From assembly GCA_018656865.1 (NCBI GenBank), contig JABHYO010000182.1, forward strand, positions 1 through 38,114: a DNA stretch of 38,114 nucleotides, read 5' to 3'. The stretch comes from Gammaproteobacteria bacterium. Its GTDB lineage: Bacteria > Pseudomonadota > Gammaproteobacteria > Pseudomonadales > Azotimanducaceae. The notes beneath the pieces were generated by a model. That model saw only the letters and a list, made by a program, of their open reading frames with translations, did not search any database and was not told where the DNA came from. The position numbers and the translations under genes were made by a program. This document shows positions 16,276 through 25,442 of this stretch, in pieces (position 1 is the stretch's first letter; each line of letters starts with the position of its first letter).

Positions 16276-16557
16276 TTAGCCATAGGTGCAGAAGTAGGCA
16301 GTTTCAATGCTGACCTTCAGGTCGAACGCCAGGTTTGCGTCTACGATGAAACTGTCGCCGCTGAGGAACTCCTGCCAACTATCCGTGCCCGGTAGTTTCA
16401 CGGTGAGGCTGCCACTGACGACCTGCATCGTTTCCCGCTGGCTGGTGTCGAAGGTATATTCACCGACTGCCATGACGCCAACAGTTGCAGGCAAGTCTGC
16501 TGTTTGAAAGCCAATGGATTTCACCTGACCGTCGAAGTATTCATTGACACTTAACAT
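16276..16557 (-). CDS. ppnP: Pyrimidine/purine nucleoside phosphorylase PpnP
   Basis: A 93-residue cupin-fold protein. It begins [17 protein letters not shown] and contains [34 protein letters not shown] and [13 protein letters not shown], ending AYFCTYG. This matches the PpnP (YaiE, DUF1255) family closely in length and motifs. The family phosphorolyses a broad range of nucleosides into base and ribose 1-phosphate. An AGGA ribosome binding site lies 6 bases before the ATG. The split glycosyltransferase gene follows after 5 bases. Confidence 0.9.
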   Translation of the reverse strand: MLSVNEYFDGQVKSIGFQTADLPATVGVMAVGEYTFDTSQRETMQVVSGSLTVKLPGTDSWQEFLSGDSFIVDANLAFDLKVSIETAYFCTYG

Positions 16558-16927
16558 GGTCTATCCTGATATCGAAAGCAGATGATTGTACCAGTCACTC
16601 AACTTTCTGATAGATACACGCAACCGCGTTCGCCAGAGATTTCACATTGAAAAATTGAGAATCGCTAAGACAAAACTCTGGAGCCCGATCTGCGATCACG
16701 ACCGCCGGAGGCTACGGCGTCTATTCGATGCTCTTGAATTCAATATGGTGTCGTTGGTTGGCCAGTCAGATCTGATGGCGGTGAGAGGTTCCGGGGATCA
16801 AGTAATTGATCTATGCCCAAATGTTTCAGTTAAAGACCTTGACTCGATAATGGAATTTGTCGTGCCCAGGTATAAAGTTAGTAAGGACGAGATCGAAATG
16901 ACCAGACCGTGCAATCTCAATCAGCGA
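16558..16927. other. 370-base gap holding repeat copy 1
   Basis: The region between the ppnP start and the end of the RHS operon. A plus-strand frame of 129 codons (16586-16975) spans it but has no recognisable protein pattern, no ribosome binding site and runs into the neighbouring gene, so it is not called. The middle holds one of the two 94-bp direct repeats. The stretch may contain the ppnP promoter and the end of the RHS transcript. Confidence 0.5.
16736..16829 (+). repeat. 94-bp direct repeat, copy 1 (downstream of the RHS operon)
   Basis: Aligned without gaps to 22869-22962: 81 of 94 bases agree (86%). A 21-base core (16765-16785) is identical and includes the 10-base palindrome TCAGATCTGA. 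Both copies stay open for all 31 codons in the same frame, beginning E-F, with SDLMAV conserved; 6 of 13 differences fall in third positions. It may be a decayed, once-coding duplicate or a small repeat family. Confidence 0.75.
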
Positions 16928-17569
16928 TTAATCCACGGGGATTTTCAGCAACCTGGTCTCGAAGCTATCGAGTGATCGTATTTTCAACTCGATGGTTTTA
17001 TTTTTTCCCTTTGCCTTCCTGGTTTCGAAGAAAACAAAACCTGCTGCAGTGTCACCCGCTTCGACAAAAGTGTACTTAAGGGATTTGTTGTACAAGTTGG
17101 TGACGAGTGGTTCGTTAATGTTGCCATCCAGCTCAATCATGTAAGCCAGATTGCCACCCATTTTGTTAGACATGCCAAGACTGATCACCGACCCAAAGGT
17201 CCTGAGGCCTTTGCCAGCTGTGATCAAGGGCTCCAGCATCTCGTGAATCTTCAGCATGGATGATTCACCACTTTTTGATCTAAGTTTAGGATTGGAACCA
17301 TCAACAATGATGGGATCATTAGTCTGGTTGGTGACCGTGACAAGAATGGGCAGGATTCCTTCTTTCTCCAGTTTACGAGCGAACATCCTTTTCTGCATCT
17401 TCGTGTCTATGGTTATTGCTGCTGCACTAATGTCACTTTGAGTAATCGCAGATTCATAATATGACGCCATGCGGAAGGCAAGTGGCCTTTTGAACGCCTT
17501 TTCTTCATCAGTTTGCTTGGCAAGCGCGAGCTGCGCCGTTAGTGCCAATAGAATAAAAAGATATCTCAT
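16928..17569 (-). CDS. Exported protein of unknown function, third gene of RHS operon
   Basis: A 213-residue protein with a clear Sec signal peptide (MRYLFILLALTAQLALA|KQTDEE) and no membrane span afterwards, so probably periplasmic. The mature part has a beta-sandwich-like central section (GILPILVTVTNQTNDPIIVDGSN) reminiscent of domains that describe interactions with other proteins, and a lysine-rich end. No family is recognised. Its ATG overlaps the stop of the preceding gene (ATGA at 17566-17569), with GAGG 5 bases upstream, so its synthesis is coupled to that of the two upstream exported proteins. Confidence 0.75.
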   Translation of the reverse strand: MRYLFILLALTAQLALAKQTDEEKAFKRPLAFRMASYYESAITQSDISAAAITIDTKMQKRMFARKLEKEGILPILVTVTNQTNDPIIVDGSNPKLRSKSGESSMLKIHEMLEPLITAGKGLRTFGSVISLGMSNKMGGNLAYMIELDGNINEPLVTNLYNKSLKYTFVEAGDTAAGFVFFETRKAKGKNKTIELKIRSLDSFETRLLKIPVD

Positions 17570-18264
17570 AGCAGCCTCATTCTCTTACCGCCCGCCGAGA
17601 GTAAAAGCTTGAAGTCTCCGAACAGAAACTGCAGTGACCGCCGCGCCAGCTCACCAACTTCGTATGGTTCAAGAAGCCCCATCAGCGCAAAATCCTGCAC
17701 TTGACGCTCACAAGTATCGGACCAGACAATTGTCGCAGTTTCGTTATGAACGAGTTGACCTGAAATTGTCGCTTGTATGATGTATCGGGTTGGCGCAGCC
17801 ACAGTTGCCACTGTTATCTGCGAGCGCACCATTTCCCCTGCCTTTCTTCGAAACATGTGAAATGCGACGAGATCGGTAATCATCACCATGTCAACGTCAT
17901 GGGCTTCTTTAACCTGATTCAGAAACTCGGGAGTAATATCGTCGGGCACATCGATATCGAGCACTTTCACCGAACCAAAAATACGACTCATCTGAATTTC
18001 GTTAAACAGAATTTCAGCAATACCCTTATCGATCCTTTCCTCGAACAAATCGTCCTTGTCCCAGTAAAAGTTGATAATACGTCGATCTCTAAGAGGCAAA
18101 ATACCGACGGTCACCGGATATTTCTGTTCGTATCGCGTCTTGCCGTCTGGTCGGTAAGACAATGTAGGCCGGCCTTCCTCCTCAAACTTCTCGTAGACAT
18201 ATTCGAGTGCGAAGACTGGCGTGGACATCACGCAGAATACAATCAGGAGCAGTCGGCAGTTCAT
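17566..18264 (-). CDS. Exported CsgG/TolB-N-like protein, second gene of RHS operon
   Basis: The frame is open from 18306, but the ATG at 18264 overlaps the RHS stop (TGATG) and has AGGGAAG in front. It gives 232 residues with a signal peptide (MNCRLLLIVFCVMSTPVFA). The mature protein begins a section YPVTVGILPLRDRRIINFYW, FEERIDKGIAEILFNEIQ, FGSVKVLDI and DMVMITDLVAF. This alternating beta-alpha pattern, with an opening 'valLP..D.R' strand, recalls the nucleotide-excision-like fold of TolB-N, CsgG and small envelope lipoproteins. That is a fold-level impression only. No lipobox was seen. Function is unknown. Confidence 0.72.
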   Translation of the reverse strand: MNCRLLLIVFCVMSTPVFALEYVYEKFEEEGRPTLSYRPDGKTRYEQKYPVTVGILPLRDRRIINFYWDKDDLFEERIDKGIAEILFNEIQMSRIFGSVKVLDIDVPDDITPEFLNQVKEAHDVDMVMITDLVAFHMFRRKAGEMVRSQITVATVAAPTRYIIQATISGQLVHNETATIVWSDTCERQVQDFALMGLLEPYEVGELARRSLQFLFGDFKLLLSAGGKRMRLL

Positions 18265-21200
18265 TTTTTCTTCCCTTTGGCAAAAAATGCCACCCGGTGA
18301 GAGCAACGTTTATCTCTCAGCGCATCACGCAGAACTGACATGGTAAGCCCAACGGAGTAGTAGGTTTTTCCGTCGACGCCAATTCGAACGTTTGAACTGC
18401 CTGACACCTGGTCTGTGAGCACTGTGCTGCTGCCAATGAAATCACATCCGGGATCATCGCCGTTGTCGAAAATAGAAATTCTGTAAAGGTTCACGCTTTG
18501 TGACTGCCTGGGTTTGTCATCTTTCGCCTGTGGTTTCACTTCAGCCTGCTGTTTCATTTCAGCCTGTTGCTGGTAGTAGGCATTGCTGACCTGGTTCAAG
18601 CCCTCGGCAAGTTGTCCCATACTTTGAGCAAACGCCGCAGCATCTGCCTGGTATTGTTCTACCTTGCCTCGCGCCGCATGAAGACCTGCATCGATTTTTC
18701 CTTCTTCGAAATCAGAGACCTGCTGTTTATGGTTCGCAATACTGCCCTCAACTGCCAGCAGCAATCCTGGATCCTCATCCTCGAACAGCGGCCCTTCGTC
18801 CTGGACGTCATCAGGTTCCAGCTCACCGTATTCGTCGAACACTTCATCATTGTCGGCTACTATTTGCTGCTCAATGAGTGACTCTTCTTCACGCGCCTTC
18901 TCTTCACGTTCTTTCTGCTCTTGTGCCATTCTGGCCACGAAATCCTTTTTTTCCTGTTCCCTCTCGGCCATCTCCTTTTCAGCCTGAGCGGCTTCTGCCG
19001 CCCTGATTTCTTTAATTTTTGATCTGATGATGTCCTGATACCGCGTATTCACATACCCCCGTTGCATAATCTCGGTGTTAGATGACGCTGCGGTATAAAT
19101 AAACTCGTCAAGCGCGATGCTTTCGTTCAATCCAGATTTAAGAACAGCAAGCTCATCTGATGCGCTGGCAGCTTTAACTTTTCGGAGGCGTTGATTAACG
19201 AGAATCCAGGTTCGATTTTCAGCTTCCATCAGGGCGTCCTGCGTTTCGTTGGCCGCATCTTCGAGTTTTTCTTTCTCAGAAAGCAATGTTTTGTATTTGT
19301 CTATGGCAATGTTCGCGGCAATACCAACGCCGAGTCCACCAACCGTCGAAGCTACTGCGCCGGAGGCCCCAAAGCCAGCAGTTGTCGCTGCCGCAGAAGC
19401 TGCATCAGCGACTTCACCGAGAATCAGGCCTGCATACTCCCTTTTTGCGGCTTCCTTGGCTGCCCTCTCGCTGATCAAACCGGCTTTACGTTTAGCTTCA
19501 ATCTCTGCAAAGGTCATCACCGCCTTCCCAAGCGTGAAAATTTTCCCTGCGACTTTCGATTTCAGCTGATTCCCGACTTCAGTTGTTTTCTTCATATTGT
19601 CCGTCCATTTCGAGAACTTAGCGGCAAAGCCAGCGCTGTTCGCAATTGCATGCTGGTTCTCAACTGCTGCGGTCGCAATGCCGACTACCGCATCGTTGGT
19701 GATACCGGTGAAATCAACACCGTTTATCGCCTCACTCGACAGGTTCTTTACGGTTTGGGTACCGAACAAACCCAGGGGATCAGACAAGCTGATGGGATCA
19801 TTGAGCGCATAAATATAAGGATGCGTCGACAATGCATTGTCGAGGTTACCGAGCAATGGATCTCGCGATAGAAAAACGCCATTTGCCGGGTCATAGTGTC
19901 TCGCTCTCATATAATAGAGCCCGGTTTCCCGGTCAAACCGTTGTGCGGCAAACAAGAAGGGGGAGATAAAGCTTCCCTGCCGGTCGATGAGATTACCAAA
20001 TGGGTCATACCGGTAGCTTGCAACAGGTGAACCGGATTGGTCTGTGACAAGAATGACATTGTTACGCTCATCCCGGTGCAGGAAGTAGGCACGAGTGGAA
20101 AATTCGCTTCCTGAAACATTCTCGGGGTCCGCCGTCGGTCGGCCAACAATGATGGCGAGAATACTGTCTACTTCCTGTCCATAGATGAGCAGGCGATACT
20201 CAAGTAATTCTCCCGATGAGTTCCTATCGATTTCCAAAAGCGGATTCAGTCTGTCATAAATTATCCGGGTCTGGGTCAGACCTTCTTTTCTACCAGTCAT
20301 TAGACCGCTCGGATCATATTGGTACTCGATACTGCGACCTATGACTTCTGTTTTGTTTAGCCGACCATCAGGCGACCAGGAATACGATCGTTCCGTCTCA
20401 TCATCCGAGTCCCGAATTCTTCGACCCAGTGAGTCGTATGCGAAGGTCACGCCACCGCGGACAATCTGCCTGGAGTCCGGAAAGAATCCAGATTCAATGG
20501 TCTCATCTCCGATCTTTTCTCGGATCCTGTTTCCCCATTGGTCGTAGACAAATTCGTAAGAATGAGTACCCAGATCCGCTTTGATGATTTGATGGACAGG
20601 ATCAAAAACATATAACTCCTGGAGATCGCCCGATATTCTTGAAATCGTCAGATCATTTTCAGCAACTGACTTCTGAGAAAAAAGGGTACCGTGTGGTGAC
20701 GAAATCGTCAGTTCGGCTTCGGTAGCTTCTTGCTGGAATTCCCCCGCGGTGCCGTTCGGATAAGCAACTTCGACCAGACCTTCATCGCCATAGCGAAGTT
20801 CAAAAGCGCCAAATTCAGTGGTAATGCCGATTAAACGACCGGCGCCGTCCATGCGCTGGGTAATGTCGCCATAAGGCGTTCGTAGTGTGCGCATGTTTGG
20901 AGCATAGTCGAACTCTACCTGCAGGTTCTCAGCACCTGGTCCCTCATCACCCAGCCGGTGAATAACGTTTGATAACTTCCCCGCCGAATAATTGAAAGAG
21001 CGTTCACCTGACGGCCATTTAACTGATGCAAGACTGTCATCGGGATTATACTGGTAGGCGATTGACCGGCCCGAAGCGTAGGTGACCCCAGTCAATCTGT
21101 TGACGGCGTCATATGTTAGTGCCGCGGAGCCTTTATCACCGAATTTCCTACCGACAATCATTCCCATAGGGTTTCGATCTAACGTGAGCGTTACTCGACT

Positions 21201-22754
21201 ATCATGCAAAACCTGGGTGATATTGTTAGCGAGATCGTAACGCCATTGCATGCTACTACCGTTAGGAAATCTTGCCGCAACAATATTGGCAGCCGCATCA
21301 AACTCGTATTCAACCAGACCGTCTTTGGACATTCTTTTTTGCTGGGCAAAGCTTCTATCACCAATGGCGACATCTATCGATGCAAAATCGGTTTTAGGTA
21401 ATGGCCAGATGCCAGCCCCAGTTTCAATCTCTACCGCCTTGCCGGTCTCGTTGAACAAAATTTCACCAACGATCCCTCGTTGATCCAGGATTCTGTTTGG
21501 AATCCAGCCCTGATCATATTCGAATTTAGTGACCTGCCCGTCGAAATCCTGGACTCTGACAATCCTGCCCTTTGAATCGTATTCAAGAGTCCTGGTACCA
21601 CGAACTGAATCCGAGATTCTCACTGGCAGCTTTAGATCATTGAATTCAGTCGAGATGGACTGCCCGGTGTAGTCGATCTCAGAAGCGACGAGTTCAGTTT
21701 CCTCGAAGTAAGTTCGTGTCAGTTTTCTACCCAACGGGTCAACGATCTCAGTTAACCGCCCGGCGGGGTCAAAGGTGTATCTGCTCAACCTTCCCAGCGG
21801 GTCCGTCGACGTTGCTAGTTTTCCGTTAACGATGTTGTGCTCAATGACGCCACCAAGCACATCCTTAATCACAATGAGACTGCTATCCAACGATCGCTCC
21901 AGTCGAGTCATTCCGCCATTGTCACCAAAGATGAAAAACTTTTCGGATTGCGCATCATCTTCATAGGCATAAGTCCTCGCTACACCTTTCGGACCGAGTA
22001 GCTCTGAGACTCTAAAAAGTTCATCTCTTTGGATTTTCCATGTCTCACCACTGTTCAACTTCACGCCGACCAATCGGCCAGATTCATCGTAGTCATAATT
22101 CTCAGTAACCACTCCGTTGTACGACACGGCATTGAGCCGATGATTGTCGTCATATGAGTAAGTAGTCTGGTCACCCTGAGATGTGATGGTTCCTGTCAGC
22201 TTTCCTGTCTTTGAGTAACTGAACTCAATAGTATCGCCGAGACTTCCCATGACATTCTTTAGTCGACCCTGTTCATAGCTGTACTGAAGGGATGCGGTAG
22301 GCAGATCGATTCTGGTTAGTAGGCCGTTGAGAGAAAATGTAAACACTATGCCGTTTGCAAAGTGCACTATCTGTTTATCAGTTTCTTTGACCAGGGTCGC
22401 GCCATTCCGAGATGAATGATATTTATTGATGTCGGTAGCAGACCGCGTCAACGGAATCAGGACCTGTCCCGGCAATGCCAGCAACATCGACTCTGGTGTT
22501 TCATCGGCCAGGAAAAACTCATGACTATGTTGCCATCCAATGCCTAGCGGGCCATCAAACAAAACTTTTCCGTTATGTGTTCGAGCCAGATTAATCGGCA
22601 ATGGATTAGGTGAAAAATCTGCATCGAGGACGGTGACTTTAAGTTCACCAGAATAAGGCAGCACCTCAACGGTCATTGCCATTGACCCACTGCAATAAAC
22701 AAAGAAAACAAGAAGATAAACGAGGCACAAGCGCATACGAGGATGAATTCCCAT
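18261..22754 (-). CDS. Exported RHS/YD-repeat protein with a long C-terminal extension
   Basis: A 1497-residue protein. An N-terminal signal peptide (about residues 1-26, hydrophobic stretch LCLVYLLVFFVYCSG) is followed by a DUF6531-like lead (LPINLARTHNGKVLFDGPLGIGW) and more than a dozen YD repeats, for example YSYDDNHRLNAVSYNG and YDYDESGRLVGVKLNSG. The RHS core ends with RFDRETGLYYMRARHYDP and NDPISLSDPLGLFG near residue 995. About 500 residues follow: a small-residue/glycine segment (about 1110-1150), a Glu/Lys/Gln-rich coiled coil (about 1235-1300), an acidic stretch, and a compact end with two cysteines. No known toxin motif, PAAR or VgrG part is visible. The two downstream genes encode exported proteins, not an obvious cytosolic immunity protein. 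Confidence 0.88.
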   Translation of the reverse strand: MGIHPRMRLCLVYLLVFFVYCSGSMAMTVEVLPYSGELKVTVLDADFSPNPLPINLARTHNGKVLFDGPLGIGWQHSHEFFLADETPESMLLALPGQVLIPLTRSATDINKYHSSRNGATLVKETDKQIVHFANGIVFTFSLNGLLTRIDLPTASLQYSYEQGRLKNVMGSLGDTIEFSYSKTGKLTGTITSQGDQTTYSYDDNHRLNAVSYNGVVTENYDYDESGRLVGVKLNSGETWKIQRDELFRVSELLGPKGVARTYAYEDDAQSEKFFIFGDNGGMTRLERSLDSSLIVIKDVLGGVIEHNIVNGKLATSTDPLGRLSRYTFDPAGRLTEIVDPLGRKLTRTYFEETELVASEIDYTGQSISTEFNDLKLPVRISDSVRGTRTLEYDSKGRIVRVQDFDGQVTKFEYDQGWIPNRILDQRGIVGEILFNETGKAVEIETGAGIWPLPKTDFASIDVAIGDRSFAQQKRMSKDGLVEYEFDAAANIVAARFPNGSSMQWRYDLANNITQVLHDSRVTLTLDRNPMGMIVGRKFGDKGSAALTYDAVNRLTGVTYASGRSIAYQYNPDDSLASVKWPSGERSFNYSAGKLSNVIHRLGDEGPGAENLQVEFDYAPNMRTLRTPYGDITQRMDGAGRLIGITTEFGAFELRYGDEGLVEVAYPNGTAGEFQQEATEAELTISSPHGTLFSQKSVAENDLTISRISGDLQELYVFDPVHQIIKADLGTHSYEFVYDQWGNRIREKIGDETIESGFFPDSRQIVRGGVTFAYDSLGRRIRDSDDETERSYSWSPDGRLNKTEVIGRSIEYQYDPSGLMTGRKEGLTQTRIIYDRLNPLLEIDRNSSGELLEYRLLIYGQEVDSILAIIVGRPTADPENVSGSEFSTRAYFLHRDERNNVILVTDQSGSPVASYRYDPFGNLIDRQGSFISPFLFAAQRFDRETGLYYMRARHYDPANGVFLSRDPLLGNLDNALSTHPYIYALNDPISLSDPLGLFGTQTVKNLSSEAINGVDFTGITNDAVVGIATAAVENQHAIANSAGFAAKFSKWTDNMKKTTEVGNQLKSKVAGKIFTLGKAVMTFAEIEAKRKAGLISERAAKEAAKREYAGLILGEVADAASAAATTAGFGASGAVASTVGGLGVGIAANIAIDKYKTLLSEKEKLEDAANETQDALMEAENRTWILVNQRLRKVKAASASDELAVLKSGLNESIALDEFIYTAASSNTEIMQRGYVNTRYQDIIRSKIKEIRAAEAAQAEKEMAEREQEKKDFVARMAQEQKEREEKAREEESLIEQQIVADNDEVFDEYGELEPDDVQDEGPLFEDEDPGLLLAVEGSIANHKQQVSDFEEGKIDAGLHAARGKVEQYQADAAAFAQSMGQLAEGLNQVSNAYYQQQAEMKQQAEVKPQAKDDKPRQSQSVNLYRISIFDNGDDPGCDFIGSSTVLTDQVSGSSNVRIGVDGKTYYSVGLTMSVLRDALRDKRCSHRVAFFAKGKKK

Positions 22755-22868
22755 TCAAGTAATCCTAATAACAACCCTATCATAAGTTACTTATTCAGGT
22801 ATTGACTGGAATCAGCCAACAGCACAATAGAACCGGCAAGCTAACTTTTTGAGATCACCTGCACCACT

Positions 22869-22962
22869 GAATTCAAAATAGTGTCGTTGTTTGGCCGGTC
22901 AGATCTGATGGCGGTGAGCGGTTCTGCGGATCACCTGATTGATCTAGGCCAAAATGCTTCAG
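22869..22962 (+). repeat. 94-bp direct repeat, copy 2 (upstream of the RHS operon)
   Basis: Same orientation as copy 1 and 86% identical; the identical core is at 22898-22918. It lies 115 bases before (upstream of) the RHS start codon and about 90 bases before the membrane-protein start at 23053. The two copies enclose roughly 6.0 kb containing exactly the three-gene RHS operon. Confidence 0.75.
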
Positions 22963-23052
22963 GATCTTTTGGATAGTGATGCGCGACTGATGTCCCTAGG
23001 AGCGGTGGCATACATCCCTTATACTCTGGATAGACGCATGGAGAGATGCTTT

Positions 23053-24315
23053 ATGCCCAGCCATCGAACATCCTTCGAGCGCTTTACCGAATTACAGGTG
23101 CTGTCGTTCCCATTTCGATTAGGCAATCTGCTGCTACTAACAATAACCGGCGCCATCTATTCCTATCTGTATTTGATATGGACCTCGTTGGGCACGATCG
23201 GATTCGTACTTACAACGGTAATTACCTACCTAACAACATTGCTTTACGTCAGCTATCTGGTATTCGTGGCCGATTACACGACGCTGGGTTACCAGTATCT
23301 CCCCAAGCTGTCGATGAATGTGATCGACTCATCGCGCTGGAAGATTTTGAAGGCCATGGTGCTGTTGAGCTTCTTTGCATCGCTGGTGCCACTCGTCGAC
23401 AGCCAGAACTGGCGAGCTGCCGTATTTGTGTTCTGTGCGGTGGTGCTGCCACTTGCCACCGCCGTGCTGCTTGTGGAAAACAGTCTGTTTAAGGCATTGA
23501 TGCCCACAACCTGGCTCACAATGCTACGGACAATTGAGTTGGATGGCTTTCTGTTTCGTGTGCTTGGAGCCGAATTCCTGCTGATTCTCGTCATCTATCT
23601 GGTATTGAACCAGGTCACAGGAGTCCCCGGCATCTATGCGACGCTGCTGCTGGCGATGGTATTGTTCCGCAGCCTAGGCGCGTTGCTGCATAGAAACGCT
23701 GACCATCTTGGAATCATTGTGTTGTACGGTCCACAGGCCGAGGCCGCGAATCAGGCTGAAAGCCATCGCCGCGATATCGCCGGAGAGCTCAGAGTATTGC
23801 AACAACTCTGTGAATCCGGCGGAACGGTGAAGGCATTTCGCCGACTTGAAGCCCGACTGGCCCGGGATCACTACAAGTCAGAGTCAGAGTTCTTCAAACA
23901 TCTACGGGCGTGGTCGAATCCGGATCTGGCAGTTCTGGTCGGACGAGGATATGTCGAACGTCTGGTACAGCATCGACAGTTTTCAGATGCGATCGAGGTA
24001 CTGGGATTCTGTTACGGGGCCAGCGGCGGCGATTTTGTACTGCATAAGACGTCATCGTTGTTAAAGCTCACTGAATTTGTGAGTGCCGGTGAGGAAAAGC
24101 GGATGCTGGCGCGCTTGCTCAGCGAGGTACCGGACCGGTTTTCTCGTGATCCCAATGCAGGCGACGCGTTGGTTCTTGCTGCAAAGCTGTTTGCAGAAGA
24201 GCTGGTCTTCGAGACTGCTTCATCGCTACTGGAACGTATTGAGCAGGAATATCCAATCTGGATTCAGAATGCTGATTACCGCAGGATCAGTGATCTGGTC
24301 CGACAGGGGGAGTGA
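23053..24315 (+). CDS. Membrane protein with helical C-terminal domain, function unknown
   Basis: The frame opens at 22954, but the ATG at 23053 has a GGAG site 9 bases upstream and gives a 420-residue protein starting MPSHRTSFERFTELQVLSFPF. There are about six to seven membrane spans between residues 25 and 240 (for example LLLLTITGAIYSYLYLIW and LLILVIYLVLNQVTGVPGIY). A cytosolic helical region of about 160 residues follows, with paired helices (AFRRLEARLARDHYKSESEF, FSDAIEVLGFCYGASGGDF) resembling TPR-type packing. No family is recognised. It ends 2 bases before the convergent hemerythrin gene. Confidence 0.72.
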   Translation: MPSHRTSFERFTELQVLSFPFRLGNLLLLTITGAIYSYLYLIWTSLGTIGFVLTTVITYLTTLLYVSYLVFVADYTTLGYQYLPKLSMNVIDSSRWKILKAMVLLSFFASLVPLVDSQNWRAAVFVFCAVVLPLATAVLLVENSLFKALMPTTWLTMLRTIELDGFLFRVLGAEFLLILVIYLVLNQVTGVPGIYATLLLAMVLFRSLGALLHRNADHLGIIVLYGPQAEAANQAESHRRDIAGELRVLQQLCESGGTVKAFRRLEARLARDHYKSESEFFKHLRAWSNPDLAVLVGRGYVERLVQHRQFSDAIEVLGFCYGASGGDFVLHKTSSLLKLTEFVSAGEEKRMLARLLSEVPDRFSRDPNAGDALVLAAKLFAEELVFETASSLLERIEQEYPIWIQNADYRRISDLVRQGE

Positions 24316-24317
24316 CC

Positions 24318-24905
24318 TTAGGCTTTTTTGTCCCCCGAGATCTCTTTCAAACGGTGTTCCAGATCCGCGATGCGCTCCAACGCATCACTCCAGAGATGAA
24401 CAACCGCCTCAATGACTTCGTGGTAGATAGCAGGACTCAGGGGGTGCGTCTCTGAGTATTCGTAAGCTTCTTCAGGCGACTTGCCCTGCTCAATGGCATG
24501 CACCTGCATTGCCATCTTCTGATCCGTTCTGAGGGTGTGATAGATCAGCCACGACGCGGTGAACTGCAGGATCTCTTCATACTGATCCGCAAGGCTATCG
24601 CCGCCGTCGTTGGCGTAACTCCTCAACTGGCCTACATCGTATACGAAGGAGCTATGCTCCATTCGCTGCAGCTTCTGGTGACGCGAATCAACGTGGCACA
24701 GGACCATCTCCCGCTCCTCATCAACGAAATGCTGCCCCGCGTATTCAACCAACCCATCCAGCGCCTTCTCGACTTCCTCCGGCTCAACATCTCCCGCTTC
24801 CAGCGTCTGCGCAATGGCGTTGATCATGCTGAACAGCTGCTGATGTTGTTCGTCGACGATGCCAATATCCGTCCTGTACATATCGGACCACTCTAGTCGA
24901 ACCAC
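24318..24905 (-). CDS. Bacteriohemerythrin domain protein
   Basis: Starts at GTG 24905 with a strong GGAGG site 8 bases upstream; 195 residues. The di-iron oxygen-binding motif is present: H in VDEQHQQLF, H and E in GQHFVDEE, H in DSRHQKL, H in MEHSSF and H plus D in WLIYHTLRTDQKM. The hemerythrin four-helix bundle occupies about residues 1-135, with about 60 further helical residues ending in a charged tail. Such proteins bind O2 or NO in the cytosol, for storage, sensing or delivery. The presence of nir genes in the same window makes a role under low oxygen plausible, but they are 14 kb apart. Confidence 0.9.
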   Translation of the reverse strand: MVRLEWSDMYRTDIGIVDEQHQQLFSMINAIAQTLEAGDVEPEEVEKALDGLVEYAGQHFVDEEREMVLCHVDSRHQKLQRMEHSSFVYDVGQLRSYANDGGDSLADQYEEILQFTASWLIYHTLRTDQKMAMQVHAIEQGKSPEEAYEYSETHPLSPAIYHEVIEAVVHLWSDALERIADLEHRLKEISGDKKA

Positions 24906-25442
24906 AGCTCATTCCTCCCTGATTGAATTCTGTGTCATGAAGCGTAGCGTACTGCTCCCAAAATGTCTCCATGACGACACTAGTTAGCAGTTTTGCTCCT
25001 CCATCGGTTCGAAATTCTGCTTTGGTACCATTGTGTGCCACTTCGAAGTCGCAATAGTGATACGCGCATCAATGGAATGCAGGTCAATGATCTATTCAAT
25101 TCTGACTGACCAGCAGGTTAAGAGATTTGAGGCAACCTGCGAACTGAATGCTGCAATCTGGAGAGTCAGCGCTCTGCGTCCAACATTCGGACCAAAGCAT
25201 TACTCAGGACCATATTCAGAGCTCATCAAAGTTCATCAGAATTCAGATGTATTTGCCTGGTTACGCGAAAATGTGGTCTATTCTTCCTATATCCTACTGG
25301 GGGTTGGTGTACTTGGCGCATTAAGCAGAAATTTGGCTAAATCTTCCTATCCCTTATAGCGAAGGTAGGCTCTGGTCACCTTGTCACTGCTAACCCAGGC
25401 GCTTCGTTGAATCTACTAAAAGAGACTGTCTAGAGTTTCTCT
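24906..25442. other. 537-base region with little recognisable content
   Basis: Between the hemerythrin start and the FkbM-TPR-GT gene. It contains the hemerythrin ribosome binding site at its left edge and one doubtful frame (25033-25359, listed separately). No hairpin terminator, RNA gene or clear promoter was recognised. Confidence 0.45.
25033..25359 (+). CDS. Hypothetical small protein (doubtful)
   Basis: A 108-codon frame; an internal ATG at 25087 would give 90 residues starting MIYSILTDQQVKRFEATCEL. One hydrophobic stretch near the end (SSYILLGVGVLGAL) could be a membrane span. No family is recognised, there is no ribosome binding site at either start, and codon use cannot be judged at this length. 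It could be a remnant of a gene or chance. Confidence 0.25.
   Translation: MCHFEVAIVIRASMECRSMIYSILTDQQVKRFEATCELNAAIWRVSALRPTFGPKHYSGPYSELIKVHQNSDVFAWLRENVVYSSYILLGVGVLGALSRNLAKSSYPL

Noticed and set aside
16586-16975. A 129-codon plus-strand frame across the gap before the RHS operon end
   Set aside because: No ribosome binding site, no recognisable protein pattern, and it overlaps the 3' end of the opposite-strand gene. The only notable part is the 94-bp repeat, reported separately.
18261-22754. RHS as a type VI secretion effector
   Set aside because: A Sec signal peptide is present, no PAAR domain is seen, and no vgrG, hcp or adaptor gene lies nearby.
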